A program made the translations under genes and the position numbers. 64,000 nt of DNA from contig NZ_AKJK01000055.1 in assembly GCF_000282375.1 (NCBI RefSeq), positions 1 through 64,000 of the forward strand, read 5' to 3'. Of this stretch, positions 8,555 to 17,212 are shown piece by piece. The notes under the pieces are model-generated. The model searched no databases. It was given only the letters and a program-made list of their open reading frames with translations, and was not told the DNA's origin. This stretch comes from Pseudomonas sp. GM50. GTDB taxonomy: Bacteria; Pseudomonadota; Gammaproteobacteria; Pseudomonadales; Pseudomonadaceae. How positions within the stretch are numbered: the stretch's first letter is position 1; every line of letters starts with the position of its first letter.

Positions 8555-8800
8555 ATGGAATCCCCCACCCACAGCCTCCCGTCCCTGTTCAAACAACTCG
8601 GCCTGCCGGACGACGCCGAAAGCATCGATAAATTCATCGCCACCCATTCACCGCTCAAACCCGAACTGCACCTTGCCGACGCGTTCTTCTGGAGCGAGAG
8701 CCAGGCAGAACTGCTGCGTCAGGAGATTCTGGATGATGCTGATTGGGCTGAGGTGGTGGATCAGCTGGATGTAATGCTGAGAAAGGGGCGGGGGGTGTAA
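8555..8800 (+). CDS. DUF2789 family small protein
   Basis: 81 residues. It matches the DUF2789 family by its opening SLPSLFKQLGLP, the IDKFIATHSPL block and the C-terminal DDADWAEVVDQLDVML. The start has AAGGAA 8 bases upstream. It is small, soluble and of unknown function. A REP hairpin lies before it and the antitoxin gene after it, so it is probably monocistronic. Confidence 0.85.
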   Translation: MESPTHSLPSLFKQLGLPDDAESIDKFIATHSPLKPELHLADAFFWSESQAELLRQEILDDADWAEVVDQLDVMLRKGRGV

Positions 8801-8898
8801 AAAACGACACGAAAAACCTCGTCACAGGTTTCTTCTGGGCCTCAAAAACCTGGTTGAAGTAGCTTCCATGGCTACAAATCCGGAGATGAGACTGACTT

Positions 8899-9144
8899 AT
8901 GCAATGTGTTTTGGCCGAAAGGATCATCAGCATCTCCGAGCTTGCAAAAAACGTGGGTGCTGCCATGCGGGATACACAAGCTGGACCTATCGCGGTACTG
9001 GATAACGATCGAATCACGGCGTATCTGGTTTCGGCAGATCTCTATGAAGCAATGCTGGAGCGCCTGGATGATTTCGACCTTGCGATTCTCATACGCGCTC
9101 GCAGTCAGGAAATTGCCGAACCAATCAGTCTTGATGATCTGTGA
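8899..9144 (+). CDS. Phd/YefM-type antitoxin without a partner toxin
   Basis: 81 residues. It resembles the Phd/YefM antitoxins of Pseudomonas: VLAERIISISELAKNVGAAM (DNA-binding part), PIAVLDNDRITAYLVSADLYEAMLERLDD, and the usual ending EPISLDDL. Such antitoxins neutralise RelE-family toxins encoded a few bases downstream. Here only about 90 bp remain before the next promoter, and the two short frames after the stop hold no RelE sequence, so the toxin gene appears lost. It may act as a solitary antitoxin or repressor. No strong Shine-Dalgarno sequence is seen at the start. Confidence 0.8.
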   Translation: MQCVLAERIISISELAKNVGAAMRDTQAGPIAVLDNDRITAYLVSADLYEAMLERLDDFDLAILIRARSQEIAEPISLDDL

Positions 9145-9179
9145 AAAATCATCTGCCAGCATGAGAATTGTTTCAAAAC

Positions 9180-9209
9180 TTGACCAACTTTCCCCTCGAA
9201 TGCCATATT
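9180..9209 (+). promoter_or_regulatory. Candidate sigma-70 promoter of the MarR-efflux operon
   Basis: TTGACC (9180-9185) and CATATT (9204-9209) are spaced by 18 bp. Transcription would begin inside the palindrome that follows, which suits repression by the MarR protein. Confidence 0.45.
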
Positions 9210-9213
9210 GATA

Positions 9214-9227
9214 GTTAGCAAACTAAC
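9214..9227. promoter_or_regulatory. SlyA/MarR-type operator palindrome
   Basis: GTTAG-CAAA-CTAAC is a perfect 5-bp inverted repeat just before the MarR gene. Its core TTAGCAAACTAA differs at one base from the published SlyA consensus TTAGCAAGCTAA. It is a likely autoregulatory site. Confidence 0.7.
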
Positions 9228-9232
9228 AGTGT

Positions 9233-9697
9233 GTGTATTCCCTCGTGCCGAACCTCGCCGCTCTCCAGATGAACATCAGCAGCTCCATGGTGGTGGCCGC
9301 CCGGCATTGGCGGAAGATCTGTCAGACCACGCTGGTCAACTATGGAATCTCCGAAGCCTGCGCCGTGCCGTTGTTGATGATCGGGCGTTTGGGCGAGGGT
9401 GTGCGGCAGGTGACGGTCGCGCAGGCGGCGGGGATGGAGAGTCCGTCACTGGTGCGGCTGCTGGATCAGTTGTGCCATGCCGGTTACGTTTGCCGGACCG
9501 AAGACGTCCATGACCGACGCGCCAAGTGCCTGAGCCTGACCGAGACCGGTCGCGAGTTGGTGCAAGCGGTCGAAATCGAGTTGGTGCGCTTGCGCCATGA
9601 AGTGCTCGAAGGGATCGACCAGGGTGATCTGGAAGCGGCGCTGCGGGTATTGCGAGCCTTCGAAGCGGCCAACCATCCAGCGGTGGCTCAGCCTTGA
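9233..9697 (+). CDS. MarR/SlyA family transcriptional regulator
   Basis: 154 residues if read from GTG 9233; an ATG at 9269 would give 142. Neither has a strong Shine-Dalgarno sequence, so the start is uncertain. The winged helix is clear: VTVAQAAGMESPSLVRLLDQLCHAGYVCR as the recognition region, then DVHDRRAKCLSLTETGRELV as the wing. MarR proteins usually repress adjacent efflux genes and release DNA on binding aromatic compounds. It overlaps the FUSC transporter start and has a SlyA-like palindrome upstream, so it very likely controls this operon. The inducer is unknown. Confidence 0.9.
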   Translation: MYSLVPNLAALQMNISSSMVVAARHWRKICQTTLVNYGISEACAVPLLMIGRLGEGVRQVTVAQAAGMESPSLVRLLDQLCHAGYVCRTEDVHDRRAKCLSLTETGRELVQAVEIELVRLRHEVLEGIDQGDLEAALRVLRAFEAANHPAVAQP

Positions 9698-11766
9698 GCG
9701 GATTTTTCACCGGCGTACCCCCGGCGCGGGACTGGTTCTACGGTGTGCGCACGTTCGCGGCATCGATGATCGCGCTGTACATCGCCATGCTCATGCAAAT
9801 GCCCCGTCCGTATTGGGCGATGGCCACGGTGTATATCGTTTCCAGTCCTTTCGTCGGCCCTACCAGCTCCAAGGCGTTGTACCGCGCCGTTGGCACTTTG
9901 CTCGGTGCGGCGGCGGCGGTTTTTTTTGTGCCGATGTTCGTGCAGAGCCCTTATGTGCTGGTGGTGGTCATCGCGCTGTGGACCGGGATTTTGCTGTTCC
10001 TGTCCTTGCACCTGCGCACCGCCAACAGCTACGCCTTGATGCTCGCCGGTTACACCTTGCCGCTGATCGCATTGCCGGTGGTGGATAACCCGCTGGCGGT
10101 GTGGGACGTGGCCGAGGCGCGCACTGAAGAGATCTTCCTCGGCATCGCCTGCGCGGCGGTGGTCGGCGCCATGTTCTGGCCACGGCGGCTGGCGCCGGTG
10201 TTCAACGATTCGGTGAGTAAATGGTTCGCCGATGCCTCGACCTACAGCCTGCGCTTCCTCAGTCGCAACGTGCAGCCGGACGAAGTCAGCGCCTTGCGTT
10301 CATCGATGGTGGCGAACTTCAACAGCCTGGAATTGATGATCGGTCAATTGCCCCACGAGGGCGCGCGACCGCAAACGGTGCGTAATACCAAGGAACTGCG
10401 CGGGCGAATGATTCATTTGCTGCCGGTGATCGACGACCTCGACGATGCGCTTTACGCCCTCGAGCGGCGCACGCCGGAGCTTGTGGATAAGTTCGCGCCG
10501 CTGCTGGCCGCGACCACCGAATGGCTCGATCACAAAGACGCTGACCTCGAACGCTGGCAGGCCCTGAAAAACCGGCTCGAAGCGCTGCAACCGAGTGCCG
10601 AGGCGCTGGACGACCGCAAGCAGTTGTTGTTCTCCAACGCCCTGTATCGCCTCGGCGAATGGATCGATGTGTGGCAAGACTGCCGCAGCCTGCAATACGC
10701 CATCCAGTGCGATAGCCAGGACAGTTGGCGCGCGGTGTATCGGCACTGGCGCCTCGGTCGGCTGTCGCCGTTTCTCGACCGTGGGTTGATGCTCTATTCG
10801 GCGGCGTCCACGGTCACCGCCATTATCGTTGCCTCGGTGCTGTGGATTCTGCTCGGTTGGACTGACGGCGGCAGCGCGGTGATCCTGGCGGCGGTGGCGT
10901 GCAGTTTCTTCGCGTCGATGGACGACCCGGCGCCGCAGATCTACCGGTTCTTTTTCTGGACCGCGATGTCGGTGCTGTTCGCCAGCCTTTATCTGTTTCT
11001 GATCCTGCCGAACCTGCATGACTTCCCGATGCTGGTGCTGGCGTTCGCCATCCCGTTCATCTGCGTCGGCACCCTGACGGTGCAGCCGCGTTTTTATCTG
11101 GGCATGCTGCTGACCATCGTCAACACCTCGTCTTTCATCAGCATTCAAGGTGCCTACGACGCGGATTTTCTCAGCTTCGCCAACTCCAACCTGGCCGGGC
11201 CCATGGGTTTACTGTTCGCTTTCATCTGGACCCTGATCGCCCGGCCATTCGGTGCGGAACTGGCGGCCAAACGCCTGACCCGTTTCAGCTGGCGCGACAT
11301 CGTCAGCCTGACCGCGCCGGCTTCATTGGCCGAACACCGGCAATTGGGCGTGCAGATCCTCGATCGCCTGATGCAGCACTTGCCGCGGCTGGCCATGACC
11401 GGCCAGGACACCGGGATCGCCCTGCGGGAAGTGCGCGTGGCGTTGAATCTTCTCGACCTGCTGGCTTATACGCCGCGTGTGGTTGGCGTGCCGCAGGTGC
11501 TGTTGCAGCAAGTGGTGGCCGAAGTCGGCGAGTACTTCAAGGCCTGTCTCAAGGCGGGCGAACGTCTGCCGGCGCCCGGCCCGTTGCTGATGACCCTCGA
11601 TCGCACCCGTCGCGCCCTCGGCGGCCAACGTGATGACCAAACCCGTCTGCACCTGCTGCATGCCTTGAGCGGCCTGCGTCTGGCGCTGTTGCCGGGGGTC
11701 GAATTTGTCGGCACGGGCGAACGTGAAGAACCGCTTCCCCATGGCATCGATGGAGCGCCTTTATGA
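9694..11766 (+). CDS. FUSC-family inner membrane exporter (AaeB/fusaric acid resistance type)
   Basis: 690 residues from a TTG start that overlaps the MarR stop (TTGA). The architecture is that of FUSC/AaeB proteins: an N-terminal block of membrane helices opening WFYGVRTFAASMIALYIA and MPRPYWAMATVYIVSSPF, a long soluble middle, a second helix block (LLGWTDGGSAVILAAVACSFFASMDDPAP) and a cytoplasmic tail. The family exports aromatic carboxylic acids such as p-hydroxybenzoate or fusaric acid. It is translationally coupled to the DUF1656, HlyD and NodT genes that follow, which together build a tripartite pump. The substrate is not predictable from sequence. Confidence 0.92.
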   Translation: MSGFFTGVPPARDWFYGVRTFAASMIALYIAMLMQMPRPYWAMATVYIVSSPFVGPTSSKALYRAVGTLLGAAAAVFFVPMFVQSPYVLVVVIALWTGILLFLSLHLRTANSYALMLAGYTLPLIALPVVDNPLAVWDVAEARTEEIFLGIACAAVVGAMFWPRRLAPVFNDSVSKWFADASTYSLRFLSRNVQPDEVSALRSSMVANFNSLELMIGQLPHEGARPQTVRNTKELRGRMIHLLPVIDDLDDALYALERRTPELVDKFAPLLAATTEWLDHKDADLERWQALKNRLEALQPSAEALDDRKQLLFSNALYRLGEWIDVWQDCRSLQYAIQCDSQDSWRAVYRHWRLGRLSPFLDRGLMLYSAASTVTAIIVASVLWILLGWTDGGSAVILAAVACSFFASMDDPAPQIYRFFFWTAMSVLFASLYLFLILPNLHDFPMLVLAFAIPFICVGTLTVQPRFYLGMLLTIVNTSSFISIQGAYDADFLSFANSNLAGPMGLLFAFIWTLIARPFGAELAAKRLTRFSWRDIVSLTAPASLAEHRQLGVQILDRLMQHLPRLAMTGQDTGIALREVRVALNLLDLLAYTPRVVGVPQVLLQQVVAEVGEYFKACLKAGERLPAPGPLLMTLDRTRRALGGQRDDQTRLHLLHALSGLRLALLPGVEFVGTGEREEPLPHGIDGAPL

Positions 11767-11972
11767 TCGGTGATCTGGATATCAGCGGGGTGTTCCTGCC
11801 CACGTTGCTGGTGCTGATGGGCATTACTTACGTGTTGTACCTGTTGGTGCACGGGTTGCTGACGCGCCTGCACTTTTACCGTCTGGTCTGGCACCGGGCA
11901 TTGTTCAACGTGGCTCTCTACGCCGTGCTGCTCGGCGCCGTGGACTCACTCAGTCGATACCTGATGACATGA
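11763..11972 (+). CDS. DUF1656 (AaeX-like) small membrane protein
   Basis: 69 residues with two membrane helices (FLPTLLVLMGITYVLYLLV and ALFNVALYAVLLGAV). DUF1656 proteins accompany FUSC exporters, as AaeX does AaeB. The ATG overlaps the FUSC stop and its own stop overlaps the next start, so it is fully embedded in the operon. Its exact role is not established. Confidence 0.9.
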   Translation: MIGDLDISGVFLPTLLVLMGITYVLYLLVHGLLTRLHFYRLVWHRALFNVALYAVLLGAVDSLSRYLMT

Positions 11973-12856
11973 AAAAACCTTTTTTGACCCTCGGCCGCGT
12001 GGTCCTGACGCTGTTGATCGTGACCTTCGCCGTTGTCGTGGTCTGGCGCATGGTCATGTATTACATGTTCGCGCCCTGGACCCGAGACGGGCACATCCGC
12101 GCCGACATCGTGCAGATCGCCCCGGACGTCTCCGGGCTGATCCAGCAAGTGGAGGTGCGCGATAACCAGTGGGTGAAACGCGGCCAGGTGCTGTTCAGCA
12201 TTGATCAGGACCGTTTCAAACTGGCGCTGCGCCAGGCGAAAGCAGCGGTGGCCGACCGCCAGGAAACCCTGGCCCAGGCCCAGCGCGAGGCCAAGCGTAA
12301 CCGTGGCCTCGGCAATCTGGTCCCGGCTGAACAACTGGAAGAAAGCCAGTCCCGTGTCGCCCGCGCCGAAGTTGCATTAATGGAGGCGCAGGTGACGGTG
12401 GACAGCGCTCAGCTCAACCTCGACCGTTCAGTGATTCGCAGCCCGGTGGATGGCTACGTCAACGACCGTGCGCCGCGTTCCCAGGAGTTCGTCACCGCCG
12501 GGCGGCCGGTGTTGTCGGTGGTGGACAGCAATTCCTTCCACATCGACGGCTATTTCGAAGAAACCAAACTGGACGGCATTCATGTCGGCCAAGGCGTCGA
12601 CATTAGGGTGGTCGGCGACCGTGCCCGCCTGCGCGGGCACGTGGAAAGCATCGTCGCCGGCATCGAAGACCGCGACCGCAGCAGTGGCAGCAATCTGTTG
12701 CCCAACGTCAATCCGGCGTTCAGCTGGGTGCGGCTGGCGCAGCGAATTCCGGTGCGAATCGCCTTCGACGAGGTGCCGGCGGATTTCCGCATGATTGCCG
12801 GCCGTACGGCCACGGTGTCGATCATTGGCGAGCAAACCCGGGAGCCGGCGAAATGA
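11969..12856 (+). CDS. HlyD/EmrA-type periplasmic adaptor of the FUSC pump
   Basis: 295 residues. One N-terminal membrane anchor (VVLTLLIVTFAVVVVWRMV) is followed by the first lipoyl half (IAPDVSGLIQQVEVRDNQWVKRGQVLFSID), a helical hairpin rich in Ala/Gln/Arg, the second lipoyl half (SPVDGYVNDRAPRSQEFVTAG) and a beta-barrel ending in GRTATVSIIG. It links the inner membrane FUSC protein to the outer membrane channel. Four-base ATGA-type overlaps on both sides show tight coupling. Confidence 0.93.
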   Translation: MKKPFLTLGRVVLTLLIVTFAVVVVWRMVMYYMFAPWTRDGHIRADIVQIAPDVSGLIQQVEVRDNQWVKRGQVLFSIDQDRFKLALRQAKAAVADRQETLAQAQREAKRNRGLGNLVPAEQLEESQSRVARAEVALMEAQVTVDSAQLNLDRSVIRSPVDGYVNDRAPRSQEFVTAGRPVLSVVDSNSFHIDGYFEETKLDGIHVGQGVDIRVVGDRARLRGHVESIVAGIEDRDRSSGSNLLPNVNPAFSWVRLAQRIPVRIAFDEVPADFRMIAGRTATVSIIGEQTREPAK

Positions 12857-14301
12857 GCAGGGCGTCGGGTTTGGCGGTTGCCGGATTAGGCTTGCTGCTG
12901 TCGGCCTGTCAGGTGGTCGGGCCGGATTATCATTTGCCGGACGAGGCTGCCGTGCACCGTGAAGATTTTCAGGGCGATCTGGCGGTGAACGGTAAAAATG
13001 TCATCTCGGCACCGGTGCCCAGTGATTGGTGGCGGCTGTATCAGGATCCGCGTCTGGACCAATTGGTGCAGCAGGCCATGGCCTCCAACACCGATTTGCG
13101 GGTGGCGGCGGCGAATCTTTCGCGGGCTCGCGCCCAGGTCGACGAAGCGCAGGCAGCGGGCGGTTGGAGCGGTGGCGTGAAGGTCGGCGCCCAGCGTTTG
13201 CAGGAATCCGGCGAGGCGTTCTTGCTACCGGAGAAAGTGCCGGTGGCCAACGTTGGTGACATCGGCATCACCACCTCGTATCAGTTCGACCTGTTCGGCA
13301 CCTTGCAGCGCGGTATTGAAGCGGCCAAAGCCAATGCCGATGCGACCCAGGCGGCAGCGGATACCGCGCGGATCACACTGGTGGCCGATGTGGTGCGGGC
13401 TTACACCCAGGTTTGTGCGGCCAATGAAGAACGGGAAATCGCCCAGCATTCCCTCGATCTGCAAGCCCAGAGCACCACGCTGACCCAGCGCTTGCGCGAT
13501 GCCGGGCGCGGCGATGAAACCCAGGTCACCCGTTCGCAAACCCAATTCAAATCCTTGCGCGCCGATATGCCGCGTTATGAAGCGGCGCGTCAGGCCGGGT
13601 TGTTCCGTTTGTCGATGCTGCTGGCCAAACCGGTCGAGCAATTGCCGTCGGGCACCAGCGACTGCGCCGAGTTGCCAAAAATTACGCAATTGTTGCCGGT
13701 GGGTGACGGCGCCACGCTGCTCAAGCGTCGACCCGACGTGCGGCAGGCCGAGCGCAGATTGGCGGCCGCGACCGCCGGCATCGGCATTGCAACCGGCGAG
13801 TTGTACCCGGACATCAGCATCGGCGCGAGCATTGGCACGGTCGGCATTCTGGAAAACCTCGGCAAACCATCGACCAATCGCTGGGGCTTCGGCCCGTTGC
13901 TGAGCTGGACCGTGCCATCCAACGGCTCCCGCGCGCGGATCCGTGAGGCCGAAGCCGCGACCCAAGGCGCGCTGGCGCATTTCGATGGCGTGGTACTCAA
14001 CGCCATTCGTGAGACTCAGACCGGGCTGGCGCAATATGCAGCGCAACTTCAACGCCGCGATGCGTTGGCTGACGCCGAGCAATCGGCGCAACTGGCGGCA
14101 GACCAGACCCACCGCTTCTTCCAGGCCGGTCGCGCGTCGTTTTTGGCGGACCTGCAAGCCACCCGCACCTACACCGATGTACGGGCGCAACTGGCCTCGG
14201 CCAACACCCAAGTCGCCATGAGCCAGATCGATTTGTTCCTCGCTTTGGGTGGCGGCTGGGAAAGCGGACGAACGCAAGGCTCACAACCCGGCAAACCCTG
14301 A
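12853..14301 (+). CDS. NodT/OprM-family outer membrane efflux lipoprotein
   Basis: 482 residues with lipobox LLSAC (Cys at 19) and the family opening VVGPDYHLP. Then come WWRLYQDPRLDQLVQQAMASN and the RRPDVRQAERRLAAATAGIGIATGELYPDIS block that marks NodT-type channels. It is the outer membrane exit duct of the FUSC/HlyD pump and the last gene of this operon. About 80 bp of ordinary sequence separates it from the next gene. Confidence 0.93.
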   Translation: MSRASGLAVAGLGLLLSACQVVGPDYHLPDEAAVHREDFQGDLAVNGKNVISAPVPSDWWRLYQDPRLDQLVQQAMASNTDLRVAAANLSRARAQVDEAQAAGGWSGGVKVGAQRLQESGEAFLLPEKVPVANVGDIGITTSYQFDLFGTLQRGIEAAKANADATQAAADTARITLVADVVRAYTQVCAANEEREIAQHSLDLQAQSTTLTQRLRDAGRGDETQVTRSQTQFKSLRADMPRYEAARQAGLFRLSMLLAKPVEQLPSGTSDCAELPKITQLLPVGDGATLLKRRPDVRQAERRLAAATAGIGIATGELYPDISIGASIGTVGILENLGKPSTNRWGFGPLLSWTVPSNGSRARIREAEAATQGALAHFDGVVLNAIRETQTGLAQYAAQLQRRDALADAEQSAQLAADQTHRFFQAGRASFLADLQATRTYTDVRAQLASANTQVAMSQIDLFLALGGGWESGRTQGSQPGKP

Positions 14302-14382
14302 GGCCGTTGCTATGCTTTGATTTGATGGGGGCGCGCGGCGAACCCGTCGATCAAGGCTTGCGTTGGTCATGGGGATCTAATA

Positions 14383-15018
14383 ATGAAAAACCCTTACGCT
14401 CCCGGCTTCTGGTGCGCCATTGCGGCATTGGTTTTGCTGTCGGCCACCTATTTCTACGGCGTCATGCTGGCCCACCAGCTCGACACGGCGCTGATATTCC
14501 TCGACAGCGCGGCGGCGTTGATCGCCGTGATGGCTATCGTGGTGGTCGCCTGGGCTTCACTCCAGGGCCAGCGCATCAAGAAACGACAACTCGAACAAGG
14601 CAAGACCCTGGTGCTGATCTGGGACACCAAGGTGGCTTTGCGTCGCGTCGAAACGGTGTTCGACCGGTATTTCTGGGGCAGTTACTGGCAACCGGGGCGC
14701 ACCTTCCAGGAAGTCATGGGCGAACTCACCGGCACGCCGCTGGAAAAAAGCCTCGAAACCTTGAAAAAGCAATGCCTGGCGCTGGACAAGCAAGTGGCCG
14801 ACGAGGGGTGGCACTGGCTGAACAATGCGCTAGAGCTGTCGGATGTCGCCAACGCCATGGCCCGCGAGCGCTATCAACTGGACTTCTGTGACCCGCGCGC
14901 GGAAGTGACTGGCGGGGCGGTGATCAATCGGGATTTTGAAGTGCTGGTGTATACGTGGACTGCGCGGCTCAAGAGCTTTGATCATCAATTGGATGAGATT
15001 GAGGTTCAGTATTCCTGA
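14383..15018 (+). CDS. Conserved hypothetical protein with two N-terminal membrane helices
   Basis: 211 residues. I do not recognise a named family. The N-terminus has two hydrophobic helices (FWCAIAALVLLSATYFYGVML and IFLDSAAALIAVMAIVVVAWASL). They are followed by a charged, mostly helical cytoplasmic part with QGQRIKKRQLEQGKTLVLIWD, ending near YTWTARLKSFDHQLDEIEV. It may be transcribed alone; a REP pair follows directly. No function is proposed. Confidence 0.75.
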   Translation: MKNPYAPGFWCAIAALVLLSATYFYGVMLAHQLDTALIFLDSAAALIAVMAIVVVAWASLQGQRIKKRQLEQGKTLVLIWDTKVALRRVETVFDRYFWGSYWQPGRTFQEVMGELTGTPLEKSLETLKKQCLALDKQVADEGWHWLNNALELSDVANAMARERYQLDFCDPRAEVTGGAVINRDFEVLVYTWTARLKSFDHQLDEIEVQYS

Positions 15019-15039
15019 AATGATGTTGGCTGGACTGAT

Positions 15040-15138
15040 GCCTTCGCGGGCAAGCCTCGCTCCTACAGGATTTGTGTCATTTGCGAAATTTGCACACGAC
15101 ACAAATCCTGTAGGAGCGAGGCTTGCCCGCGAAGGCGA
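15040..15138. repeat. Inverted REP pair (type GTAGGAGCGAGGCTTGCCCGCGA)
   Basis: Two facing copies at 15040-15068 and 15109-15138. The bases between them also pair (ACAGGATTTGTGTC against GACACAAATCCTGT), giving an almost perfect ~100 bp hairpin. Confidence 0.92.
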
Positions 15139-15326
15139 TCTCATGACCACTGAAACTCTCGACCCCATGCGCGAGCCATAGACACTCTTTCACCTTTAAT
15201 CATTGGGCCGCTTTGCGGCGCAAATGCTAATCTCCATCCCACTTTCAGCGCAGTCGTGACCGCAACCCGTCATGGGTTCAGGGAAGACGACCATACTTTC
15301 AACAACGGACATTGAACGGGTACTTC

Positions 15327-16838
15327 ATGAATAAATCAGCAGGCGTGCTTCTAGGAATTGTCGTGGCCATCGGTGCAATCAGCGCCGGCGGTGCGTGGTA
15401 CACCGGCAGCAAGCTCGACGGGGTGCTGAACACCTCGATCGCCGACGCCAACAAAGAGCTGCAAGCCGCGCTGGCAGGTTCCAATGGTACGGCGTCGCTG
15501 GAGCTGGTGTCGCTGGACCGCCATGTGTTCAGCAGTACCGCGCACTATCGCCTCAAGGGCGAAGGCGAGATGTTTGGTGAAGCGCCGGTCGAGTTGCTGT
15601 TCGCCGACCGCATCGAACACGGCCCGCTGCCGTTCTCGCGCCTGGTATCGCTGAAGTGGCTGCCGGTCCTGGCCACCAGTCACTACGAGCTGGAAAAGAC
15701 CCCGCTGACCGAAAAGTGGTTCGCCGCCGCCAAGGACAAATCCCCGGTCAAAGGCGTGGTCAACATCGGCTACGACAACTCCACCAAGGGCACCCTCGAG
15801 TTTCTGCCGCTGGAAACAGCGCTGGATGACAAGTCCAACCTGACATTCTCCGGGTTGAAACTCGACGTGGCCGCCAGCGCCCAGGCGCAAAAGGTCAAGG
15901 CCGACGGTTACATGGACAGCCTGAAACTGACCACCGTGGCTGAAGATCAGACCCCGGTGCAAGTCGAGCTCAATGGCTTGACCGTGGCCAGTAACCTGAA
16001 CAAAAGCACCTACGGCTATTACACCGGCGAAAACACCGTCGTGCTGACCAGCAGCAAAACCACCTTCGGCGCCAAGCAATCGGTACTCGGCGTCAAGAAC
16101 TTTGAAATGAAGAACCAGACCGAGGAAACGGGTACCAACGCTTCGGGGCGTGCCGATTACAAAGTCGGTGAAGTGTCCTTGAACGGCAAGGTTATCGGTT
16201 CTGCGCAGATGGCCATGAGCCTGAAAAACCTCGACATCCCGTCAACGATGTCGCTGATGCAGATCTACCAGACCAAACTGCAACCCTACGAAAGGGCCGC
16301 CGCTGAAGCCGCTGCCGCCGGTGAACCGGCGCCGCAGCTGAACCTGACCCCGGCCGAAGAGGCGCAGGTCAAGACCGGTCTGGAGAAACTGCTGGCCGCC
16401 GGCCCGCATGTGGCCCTGGAAAACCTGTCGTTCAACACCAGCAACGGCGAAAGCCGCGCCAACCTGGTGCTGGACCTGACCAAACCGCAATCCATGGACC
16501 TGCCGCCAGACCAGTTGGTCAAGCAGTTGATCGCATTGCTGGAGTTCAACGTACTGGTGTCCAAGCCAATGCTGGTTGACGTGCTCACCCTGCAGTCGCA
16601 AATCGACGGCCAGACCGACGCCAAGCTCATTGCCGATCAGGCCAGCGCAACCGCCGACATGTTCAGCAGCATGGCGGTCGGCACACAATTGGCGAAACTG
16701 GACGGTAACAATGTCGTCACCAAACTGCACTACGCCAACAATCAGGTGGACTTCAACGGCCAGAAAATGACCCTCGAAGAATTTGTCGGCTTCGTGATGA
16801 GCAAACTCGGTGGCACTGGCAACGTCACCCTCCAGTAA
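15327..16838 (+). CDS. DUF945 (YdgA-like) protein
   Basis: About 503 residues from ATG 15327; a TTG five codons upstream is less likely. The N-terminal hydrophobic leader or anchor (GVLLGIVVAIGAISAGGAWYTG) leads into the DUF945 pattern: RxxFSSTAHYRLKGEGEM, ADRIEHGPLPFSRL and repeated beta-strand segments ending GGTGNVTLQ. The family is envelope-associated, and its role is poorly defined. The gene is followed by a clear terminator and stands alone. Confidence 0.88.
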   Translation: MNKSAGVLLGIVVAIGAISAGGAWYTGSKLDGVLNTSIADANKELQAALAGSNGTASLELVSLDRHVFSSTAHYRLKGEGEMFGEAPVELLFADRIEHGPLPFSRLVSLKWLPVLATSHYELEKTPLTEKWFAAAKDKSPVKGVVNIGYDNSTKGTLEFLPLETALDDKSNLTFSGLKLDVAASAQAQKVKADGYMDSLKLTTVAEDQTPVQVELNGLTVASNLNKSTYGYYTGENTVVLTSSKTTFGAKQSVLGVKNFEMKNQTEETGTNASGRADYKVGEVSLNGKVIGSAQMAMSLKNLDIPSTMSLMQIYQTKLQPYERAAAEAAAAGEPAPQLNLTPAEEAQVKTGLEKLLAAGPHVALENLSFNTSNGESRANLVLDLTKPQSMDLPPDQLVKQLIALLEFNVLVSKPMLVDVLTLQSQIDGQTDAKLIADQASATADMFSSMAVGTQLAKLDGNNVVTKLHYANNQVDFNGQKMTLEEFVGFVMSKLGGTGNVTLQ

Positions 16839-16856
16839 AACCGCAGGCTTCAACGC

Positions 16857-16896
16857 AACGCCCGGCCTCTGCAACACGCAGACGCCGGGCGTTTTG
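16857..16896 (+). terminator. Rho-independent terminator of the DUF945 gene
   Basis: Ten-base stem AACGCCCGGC (16857-16866) / GCCGGGCGTT (16884-16893), followed by a short T-rich run, 19 bp after the stop codon. Confidence 0.88.
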
Positions 16897-16923
16897 CTGT
16901 CTGGTGTCAGCCAAGCACTCCCC

Positions 16924-17013
16924 TGTGGGAGCGAGCCTGCTCGCGATAGCGGCGGTACATTCAAAATCAATGTCGGCTGACCCATCGCTATCGCGAGCAG
17001 GCTCGCTCCCACA
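16924..17013. repeat. Inverted REP pair (type GGGAGCGAGCCTGCTCGCGA)
   Basis: Facing copies at 16924-16948 and 16989-17013 between the terminator and the pga promoter region. The 17014-17212 stretch after it holds the pga leader; I see no clear -10/-35 pair there. Confidence 0.92.
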
Positions 17014-17212
17014 TGGGTTTGCACCTGGCTGAATGGCATTGAGAGAAGGCCCTAGCGTCACGAATCTGAATAATTATTGTGCGCTGAATAGTCGACTACG
17101 CTTGCATGCAAGACTGTTTCGATAAAGCTTGGCTGGGTCTTTCGATCCGGCTTTCCGCTACGAATGGGCAAGGGACATTGTGACCCGGCTGGCCATGTAA
17201 GGATGCTGACGA

